19,831 nt of DNA from JAIEPW01 sp964406035 (GTDB lineage: Bacteria > Acidobacteriota > Terriglobia > Bryobacterales > Bryobacteraceae). Made by a program: the position numbers and the translations under genes. The notes under the pieces are model-generated. The model saw only the letters and a program-made list of their open reading frames with translations. It was not told the DNA's origin and did no database searches. Positions 14,901-19,831 of the stretch are shown here, piece by piece (the first letter of the stretch is position 1; each line of letters begins with the position of its first letter). Location: assembly GCA_964406035.1 (NCBI GenBank), contig CAYOQB010000102.1, forward strand, positions 1 through 19,831. Direction: 5' to 3'.

Positions 14901-16377
14901 GAACGTCAACCCGGATGCTCGCATCTCGGTGAAGCTGGTGGCGGAAGCGGGAGTTGGGACCGTAGCGGCGGGGGTCGCCAAGGCGCACGCGGATGTGATC
15001 CTGATCAGCGGGCATGACGGGGGAACCGGCGCATCCCCGCTCACCTCGATCCACCACGCCGGCATCCCCTGGGAACTCGGGCTGGCCGAAACTCAGCAGA
15101 CTTTGGTTCTGAACGATCTGCGCAGCCGCGTTCGGCTGCAGACGGACGGCAAGCTGCAGACCGGGCGCGACGTCGCTATCGCCGCGCTGCTGGGAGCGGA
15201 AGAGTTCGGCTTCTCGACGGCGCCGCTGGTGGCGATGGGCTGCATCATGATGCGCAAGTGCCATCTGAACACCTGTCCTGTCGGGATCGCCACGCAGGAT
15301 CCGGTGCTGCGAGCTCGATTCGAAGGCACGCCGGAAAACGTGATCAACTACTTCTTCTTTGTCGCCGAGGAGCTTCGCGACTTGATGGCGAAGCTCGGGT
15401 TCCGGACCGTGGACGAGATGGTGGGGCGCGTGGACCTGCTGGAGATGAAAGCCGCCGCCGAGCATTGGAAAGCGCGGGGGCTGGATTTTTCGGCGATTCT
15501 GTACAATCCGCCCGCGCCGCGGCGTGTTCCGCGCCGGCAGCGGATCGCGCAGCAGCACGGGCTGGCGGAGGCCCTGGATCACACGTTGATCGGCATGGCG
15601 CTGCCCGCGCTGGAAGATCAGCGTCCGGTTTCGATGCACTTCCCCATTCGCAATGTGTATCGCTCGGTGGGTGCGATGCTCTCGGGCGAGGTGGCGCGGC
15701 GGTACGGCGCGCAAGGGCTGCCGCCAAACTCCATTCGCGTGAAGTTCCGGGGCAGCGCCGGCCAGAGCTTCGGGGCGTTCCTGGCGCGCGGCGTCACGCT
15801 GGAATTGGAAGGCGACGCTAACGATTACGCGGGCAAGGGACTCTCCGGCGGACGCCTGGTCGTGTATCCGCCCCGCGCCTCGTCATTCGCGCCGGAGCAA
15901 AACATCCTGATCGGGAACGTTGCCCTGTACGGCGCTACCGGAGGTGAGGCGTTCTTCAATGGTGTTGCCGGGGAGCGATTTGGGGTCCGCAACTCCGGCG
16001 CGGCGACGGTCGTGGAGGGGACCGGCGATCACGGATGCGAATACATGACCCGCGGCACGGTCGTCGTGCTGGGCCGCACCGGCCGCAATTTCGCGGCAGG
16101 CATGACCGGCGGGCTCGCCTTCGTCTACGACGAGTCCGGCGAGTTTGCCGCGGTGCAATGCAATCGCGCGTCCGTCGCTTTGGAGTGTGTCGGTGAAGAC
16201 GCGGCGCTGCTGCGCGAGCTCATCGAGCGCCATGCGGAGGCGACGCAAAGCCCGCGCGCCCGCTGGTTGCTCGACCACTGGGAAGCGAATGTCGGCAGGT
16301 TTGTGAAGGTGTTCCCGCACGAATACCGGCGCGTCCTGGGCGCGAGCCGCCCGATGGCGGAGGCCGCGCATGGGTAA
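11911..16377 (+). CDS. gltB: glutamate synthase large subunit
   Basis: With GltD, makes two glutamates from glutamine and 2-oxoglutarate. The 1488 residues match the usual size of about 1480-1550. The N-terminal class II amidotransferase follows an 18-residue propeptide, with nucleophile Cys19 in EHDSCGLGFV; family members are cleaved before this Cys. HRGACGCDPETGDGAG and HQRFSTNTFPAW are hallmark segments of the domain. A central domain (about 450-760) precedes the FMN-binding synthase domain (about 800-1190), which has GAMSFGSIS, GEGGED and ISGHDGGTGASP. The 3Fe-4S cluster cysteines are C1111, C1117 and C1122 (C-x5-C-x4-C). The C-terminal GXGXG beta-helix domain occupies about 1240-1450. 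The start has no visible ribosome site. The gene overlaps gltD by 8 bases. Confidence 0.97.
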   Translation: MGYPAAQGLYDPRFEHDSCGLGFVVDIPGRASHDVIHRGIQVLKNLEHRGACGCDPETGDGAGVLIQIPHALFARDLKLPSPGEYGAGMVFLPRDSHEQLVCEGMLERIALEEGAETLGWREVPVQPAALGRMARASQPAIRQFFVQPVRGMDADTLERKLYLIRKRAENALREYRGFYICSLSSRTIVYKGLLLAQQIERFYRDLADPAAVSAICLVHQRFSTNTFPAWHLAHPYRYLCHNGEINTVRGNVAWMTARQPVLSSKLFGEDLGKLFPIITPGGSDSASLDNVVELLTLAGRDLPHVMAMLIPEAWDGDPSMPADKKAFYEFHASLMEPWDGPAAIAFTDGRSVGAILDRNGLRPARYVVTASDQIILASETGVLDLDPREIRSQGRLQPGRMLLVDTAEARIIPDEEIKQRLASRQPYSDWVSRNQITLDRLPEPAFEHPTDHETLLRRQRAFGYSDEDLRMLIAPMASAGEEPVGSMGVDIPLACLSDKPQTLFHYFKQLFAQVTNPAIDPIREELVMSLKSHIGDERNLLDESPEHCQTLALAHPLLTNRDLEKLRHAQVRDLRATTLPILFPVAQGGPGLERSLDDLCARASAAVAEGHKLLILSDRGLDTGSAPIPSLLALSAVHHQLVREGSRTRVALIVESGEPREVMHFALLIGFGASAVNPYLAIETLDDLNQEGFLTTGFEKAVQNYFKAINKGLLKVFSKMGISTLQSYRGAQVFEAIGLEKRLVDRYFAGTASRIEGAGLDVLAEEARRKHELAMQPIRLSEQELAAGGRYAYRAGGEHHLLNPFTISRLQHAVRQQNFATFQEFSAAVNDQSRHMCTLRGLMSFRFLKEPIPLEEVEPAVEIVKRFATGAMSFGSISKEAHETLAIAMNRIGGRSNTGEGGEDEARFGDHRRSSVKQVASGRFGVTAHYLVNADELQIKIAQGAKPGEGGQLPGHKVDEVIARVRHSIPGVPLISPPPHHDIYSIEDLAQLIFDLKNVNPDARISVKLVAEAGVGTVAAGVAKAHADVILISGHDGGTGASPLTSIHHAGIPWELGLAETQQTLVLNDLRSRVRLQTDGKLQTGRDVAIAALLGAEEFGFSTAPLVAMGCIMMRKCHLNTCPVGIATQDPVLRARFEGTPENVINYFFFVAEELRDLMAKLGFRTVDEMVGRVDLLEMKAAAEHWKARGLDFSAILYNPPAPRRVPRRQRIAQQHGLAEALDHTLIGMALPALEDQRPVSMHFPIRNVYRSVGAMLSGEVARRYGAQGLPPNSIRVKFRGSAGQSFGAFLARGVTLELEGDANDYAGKGLSGGRLVVYPPRASSFAPEQNILIGNVALYGATGGEAFFNGVAGERFGVRNSGAATVVEGTGDHGCEYMTRGTVVVLGRTGRNFAAGMTGGLAFVYDESGEFAAVQCNRASVALECVGEDAALLRELIERHAEATQSPRARWLLDHWEANVGRFVKVFPHEYRRVLGASRPMAEAAHG

Positions 16378-17767
16378 GCCCACGGGATTTCTGGAGATCG
16401 CGCGCGCGACCCCGGCTCGCCGTCCGGTGAGCGTCCGGCTGCGGGACTGGAACGAAGTCTACGAAAGCTTCCCGCAGGAGGGCGTGAAGGCGCAGGCAGC
16501 TCGCTGCATGGATTGCGGAGTCCCGTTCTGCCATACCGGCTGCCCGCTCAACAACCTGATCCCGGACTGGAATGACCTGGTGTACCGGGACCGCTGGCGT
16601 GAGGCGATTCGCGCCCTGCACGCCACCAACAATTTCCCCGAATTCACCGGCCGCATTTGTCCCGCGCCGTGCGAAGCCTCCTGCGTGCTGGGCATCAACT
16701 TGCCGGCGGTGGCGATCAAGGTGGTGGAACAGAACATCATCGACCATGCTTTTCGCGAGGGCTGGATCGTGCCGGAGCCGCCGGAGCAGCGAACCGGAAA
16801 ACGCGTGGCGGTGATCGGCTCCGGCCCGGCGGGACTCGCTGCCGCGCAACAATTGAACCGCGCGGGGCACGCTGTGACGATCTTCGAGAAGGCGGATCGC
16901 GCGGGCGGACTGCTGCGCTACGGCATCCCCGATTTCAAGCTGGAGAAGCACCACGTGGACCGCCGGCTGGAGCAGATGCTGGCCGAAGGTGTCGAGATCC
17001 GCCCGGGCGTGAACGCCGGAGTGGATGTGAGCGTGGAGGAACTGCGGTCGCGGTTTGACGCAATCCTGCTTGCCATTGGCGCAGAACAGCCTCGCGACTT
17101 GCCGGTTCCTGGCCGTGAGTTGCCCGGGATCCACTTCGCCATGGAATTCCTCGCGGAACAAAATCGTTTGAACGCCGGAGACCCGCTGGAAGGGCGGATC
17201 TCGGCAGAGGGCAAGCATGTCGTGATCATCGGCGGCGGCGACACGGGCGCGGATTGCCTGGGGACCTCGCATCGCCAGGGCGCGCGGAGTGTGCGGCAGT
17301 TGGAGCTGTTGCCGGTCCCGCCGGCGGAACGGTCCCCGCTGACTCCATGGCCGCTTTGGCCGTTGCAGTTGCGGCAGGAGAGCTCGCATGAGGAGGGCGG
17401 GGATCGCGACTGGTCGGTGGCGACAACATCGTTCTCGGGCGAGGGCCGCGTGCAGCGTCTGCACGGGATTCGCGTGGGTCCTGCGCCCCGGTTCGAGCCG
17501 GAAAGCGGAACGGCGTTTGAGATCGAAGCGGATCTGGTCCTGCTGGCGATGGGTTTCACCGGGCCCGCACGGGATCCCCTGCTGGCGCAGCTAGGTGTCA
17601 ATTTCGATTCCCGGGACAACATCGCCGTGGACGGCAGGCGTATGACCAGCGTGCAAGGCGTCTTCGCCGCGGGCGATGCCCGCCGCGGTCAGTCGTTGGT
17701 GGTGTGGGCGATCGCGGAGGGCCGCCAGGCGGCTGAAGAGATCCACCGGTGGCTGCTGCCCCATTGA
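16370..17767 (+). CDS. gltD: glutamate synthase small subunit
   Basis: The NAD(P)H-oxidising FAD subunit that passes electrons through 4Fe-4S clusters to GltB. It has 465 residues, close to the usual 470-490. The N-terminal cysteine clusters are C46-x2-C49-x4-C54-x3-C58 and C97-x3-C101-x3-C105. The FAD-binding site is VAVIGSGPAGLAAA (about 143-156), the NAD(P)-binding site is VVIIGGGDTGADCLG, and a C-terminal GVFAAGDARRGQSLVVWAI segment closes the FAD site. Its ATG lies 8 bases before the end of gltB, with a GGCGGAGG ribosome site inside gltB, so translation is coupled and the subunits are made together. No clear terminator follows its stop. Confidence 0.97.
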   Translation: MGKPTGFLEIARATPARRPVSVRLRDWNEVYESFPQEGVKAQAARCMDCGVPFCHTGCPLNNLIPDWNDLVYRDRWREAIRALHATNNFPEFTGRICPAPCEASCVLGINLPAVAIKVVEQNIIDHAFREGWIVPEPPEQRTGKRVAVIGSGPAGLAAAQQLNRAGHAVTIFEKADRAGGLLRYGIPDFKLEKHHVDRRLEQMLAEGVEIRPGVNAGVDVSVEELRSRFDAILLAIGAEQPRDLPVPGRELPGIHFAMEFLAEQNRLNAGDPLEGRISAEGKHVVIIGGGDTGADCLGTSHRQGARSVRQLELLPVPPAERSPLTPWPLWPLQLRQESSHEEGGDRDWSVATTSFSGEGRVQRLHGIRVGPAPRFEPESGTAFEIEADLVLLAMGFTGPARDPLLAQLGVNFDSRDNIAVDGRRMTSVQGVFAAGDARRGQSLVVWAIAEGRQAAEEIHRWLLPH

Positions 17768-17770
17768 TCG

Positions 17771-17776
17771 TATAAT
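17771..17776 (+). promoter_or_regulatory. candidate -10 box for the S9 peptidase gene
   Basis: A perfect TATAAT lies 4 bases after the gltD stop and 35 bases before the next start codon, in an AT-rich gap. No -35-like hexamer is seen at the usual spacing, so this may be a weak promoter, an activator-dependent one or chance. Confidence 0.4.
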
Positions 17777-17811
17777 CCGTGTATATTTCGCTGCGAAGGG
17801 AACCCCGTACC

Positions 17812-19831
17812 ATGAAACGGTTTGCGATCGCGTTGCTTTTGGTCTGTGCTGTCCACGCGCAGAAACGTCCGCTCCGGCACACCGATTACGACGGATGGAA
17901 GAGCATCCAGCCGCAGGTGCTCTCCCGTGACGGAAAGATTCTGGCGTACGGGCTGTTTCCACAAGAAGGAGATGGGGAACTGGTCATCCGCAATCTGGCC
18001 ACCGGTCAGGAGGCCCGGCACGCGGCCGGTGCGATCCCGCCTGCGCCCGAAGTAACCGAGGCGGAGAATCCGGAAGCGCCGCCACCGGTGCGCAGCATCC
18101 GTATCAGCATCACCTCCGACAACCGATTCGTGGTTGCCACGACTTTCCCTTCCAAGGCGGATCAGGACAAGGCTCGCAAGGAGCGGCGGCGCCCCGATCA
18201 GATGCCGCGCAACGGCCTGATGATCGTCGATCTGACAACGAACGCCGCGACGCGGGTCGCGGAGGTCGAGAACATGCAGATTCCGGAAAACGGCGGTCCC
18301 TGGCTGGCGTACCGGAAGGCGGGGCGCGCGCCGGAAGCGCGGCCCGAGAATGGTGGCGAGGCTCGGGATTCCGAATTCGATCAGCGCGGGGCCGGCCGTC
18401 CCGCGGGCGGCGCGCGCCGCGAATTCGGGACGCAGTTGACTCTGCGCAATCTCGCGACGGGCGCGGAGAGGACCTTCGAGGACGCGCTCGAGTACTCGTT
18501 CGCCAAGGACGGGCAGACCCTGGTGTACGCCGTGGCGTCTCGCAAGGAGGAGACCAACGGAATGTTCGCCGTTTCGCCCGCGACCGATGCGGCCCCCGTG
18601 GCGTTACTGTCGGGCAAGGGACGGTACACTCGCCCGGTTTGGGATCGTGCCGAAAAGCAGATGGCGTTCCTGAGCAACCGCGAAGACAATCGCAAGTTCC
18701 GCGCGTATTGGTGGGATCGCAAGAGCGGGCAGGCGGTTGAGATCAGCGACGGCACGGGCTTGCAACGCGGGTTCGTTCTGGCGGATCGCGGCACGCTGAA
18801 CTTCTCGCGCGACGGCAGCCGCCTGTATTTGAACGCAATGCCGGAAGCCGCCGCTGCCCGCTCTTCCGAGGCGGCGCCGGATAGCGGCGAAGAGAAGATT
18901 GTCGCGGACCTCTGGCACTGGAAGGACGATTTCGTCCAGCCGATCCAAAAGATCCGCGCGGCCCAGGATCGCAACCGCACTTATCGTTCGGTGTATCACA
19001 TTGCCGATAAGAAGCTGGTGCAGATCGCGGACCCGACCCTGGCCACAGCGATGATGAGCGACGACGGCCGGTACGCGATCGGCAGCGATGACCGGCGCTA
19101 CCGCCCGATGGTGGAGTACGACGGCAACTACGCGGATCTGTATCTGGTGGATACGATTGCGGGGAAGCGTTCGCCGCTGATCGAGATGTTCCGCGGGAAT
19201 CCGATCTGGTCGCCGAAGGGGAACTACGCGCTCGCTTTCAAGAAGGGCGATTGGTGGTCGGTGCGGATTCCGGACGGTTTCATGACCAACCTGACCTCGA
19301 GCCTGGGTCCAAAGTTCTTCAACGAAGAGCATGACAGCCCGAGCGAGCCGAACAACTACGGTCAGGCGGGCTGGACCAGGGACGGCGCGTCCGTGCTGCT
19401 TTACGATCAGTTCGATGTGTGGCTGGTGTCCGCGGACGGCAAGTCACAGAAGCGGCTGACGCAGGGTCGCGAGCAAAAGGTCCAATACCGCGTAGCGCGG
19501 CTGGACGGGCGCGGCGGTGGAGGCTTCCGCGGACCCGCCGCTCCGGCGACGGAAGAAGAGGACGACGAGCGCGGCATCGATCCGGCGAAGCCGCTGCATC
19601 TGCGCGCCGAGAGCCTCGAAACGCGCGAATCCGGCTTCTACTCATTGGCCAATCTGAACGGCGCGAGCCCAGTGAAGCTGGTGATGGGACCTCGCAATTA
19701 CCGCACGGTGGCCAAGGCTCGCGAAGCGGATGTGGTGCTGGTGACGGCGACTACGTTTGCCGATGAGCCCAACCTGCATGTCACGGATTCCAGCTTCAAG
19801 AGTCTGAAGCAGGTCACCGAGGCCAATCCGC
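17812..19831 (+). CDS. secreted S9 (prolyl oligopeptidase) family peptidase, N-terminal part
   Basis: The frame is open from the ATG at 17812 through the window end (673 codons, no stop), so the gene is truncated on the right. A signal peptide (MKRFAIALLLVCAVHAQ) is followed by an HTDYDGWKSIQPQVLSRDGK opening typical of large secreted S9 peptidases in Acidobacteriota. Repeated propeller-blade strands follow, such as SRDGKILAYGLF, AKDGQTLVYAV, SDDGRYAIGSDD and TRDGASVLLYDQFDVWLV. Low-complexity inserts occur: a Gly/Arg-rich stretch near residue 200 and an acidic EEEDDE run near 585. The alpha/beta-hydrolase catalytic domain with its Ser-Asp-His triad would lie past the window and is not seen, so a TolB-like propeller protein without protease activity cannot be excluded. 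AAGGG at 17796-17800 serves as ribosome site. Confidence 0.8.
   Translation, partial: MKRFAIALLLVCAVHAQKRPLRHTDYDGWKSIQPQVLSRDGKILAYGLFPQEGDGELVIRNLATGQEARHAAGAIPPAPEVTEAENPEAPPPVRSIRISITSDNRFVVATTFPSKADQDKARKERRRPDQMPRNGLMIVDLTTNAATRVAEVENMQIPENGGPWLAYRKAGRAPEARPENGGEARDSEFDQRGAGRPAGGARREFGTQLTLRNLATGAERTFEDALEYSFAKDGQTLVYAVASRKEETNGMFAVSPATDAAPVALLSGKGRYTRPVWDRAEKQMAFLSNREDNRKFRAYWWDRKSGQAVEISDGTGLQRGFVLADRGTLNFSRDGSRLYLNAMPEAAAARSSEAAPDSGEEKIVADLWHWKDDFVQPIQKIRAAQDRNRTYRSVYHIADKKLVQIADPTLATAMMSDDGRYAIGSDDRRYRPMVEYDGNYADLYLVDTIAGKRSPLIEMFRGNPIWSPKGNYALAFKKGDWWSVRIPDGFMTNLTSSLGPKFFNEEHDSPSEPNNYGQAGWTRDGASVLLYDQFDVWLVSADGKSQKRLTQGREQKVQYRVARLDGRGGGGFRGPAAPATEEEDDERGIDPAKPLHLRAESLETRESGFYSLANLNGASPVKLVMGPRNYRTVAKAREADVVLVTATTFADEPNLHVTDSSFKSLKQVTEANP

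Overview
The window is high-GC and densely coded, and looks like a chromosomal segment of an Acidobacteriota bacterium of the Solibacter/Bryobacterales type. That placement is an inference from protein character: many secreted TPR proteins, an acidobacterial-style S9 peptidase with an N-terminal propeller, and a GrdB-like selenoprotein outside the amino-acid-fermenting clostridia. No rRNA, tRNA, CRISPR array, insertion sequence or phage gene was recognised. No gene-free stretch exceeds about 115 bases.

Layout. 1-294 (+) is the 3' end of a c-type cytochrome gene. It converges on a secreted Cu/Zn superoxide dismutase (306-815, -), which diverges from a GlcG/HbpS-family protein (884-1279, +). 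A secreted TPR protein follows (1330-2958, +). A tight minus-strand cluster runs from 7812 down to 2962: guaA, a SAM methyltransferase, a TPR protein and two small secreted helical proteins of unknown function, with junctions of 15, 23, -4 and 2 bases. Diverging from guaA are a small four-helix membrane protein (7906-8298, +) and a gene broken by an in-frame TGA (8324-9196, +). I read the latter as a selenocysteine protein of the glycine/sarcosine/betaine/D-proline reductase selenoprotein B family. Next come a minus-strand S41 C-terminal processing protease (9210-10817) and a LysR regulator (10933-11829), which diverges from gltB-gltD (11911-17767, +). The window ends inside a secreted S9-type peptidase gene (17812 onward, +).

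How the genes fit together. gltBD encodes both subunits of glutamate synthase, the nitrogen-assimilation enzyme. The divergent LysR gene, with a perfect palindrome in the shared intergenic region, suggests local GltC-like control. guaA is a housekeeping purine gene whose product has the long, eukaryote-type arrangement of its C-terminal domain. It appears to head a transcript that also carries TPR and envelope-associated genes. SOD and the GlcG/HbpS protein form a divergent pair with a plausible oxidative-stress or heme link.

The most interesting item is the UGA-containing gene. Its reading frame continues for 121 codons beyond the TGA, the homologous domain is interrupted exactly at a UxxC redox motif, and a stem-loop with the geometry of a bacterial SECIS element follows directly. 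An ordinary gene caller would split or truncate it.
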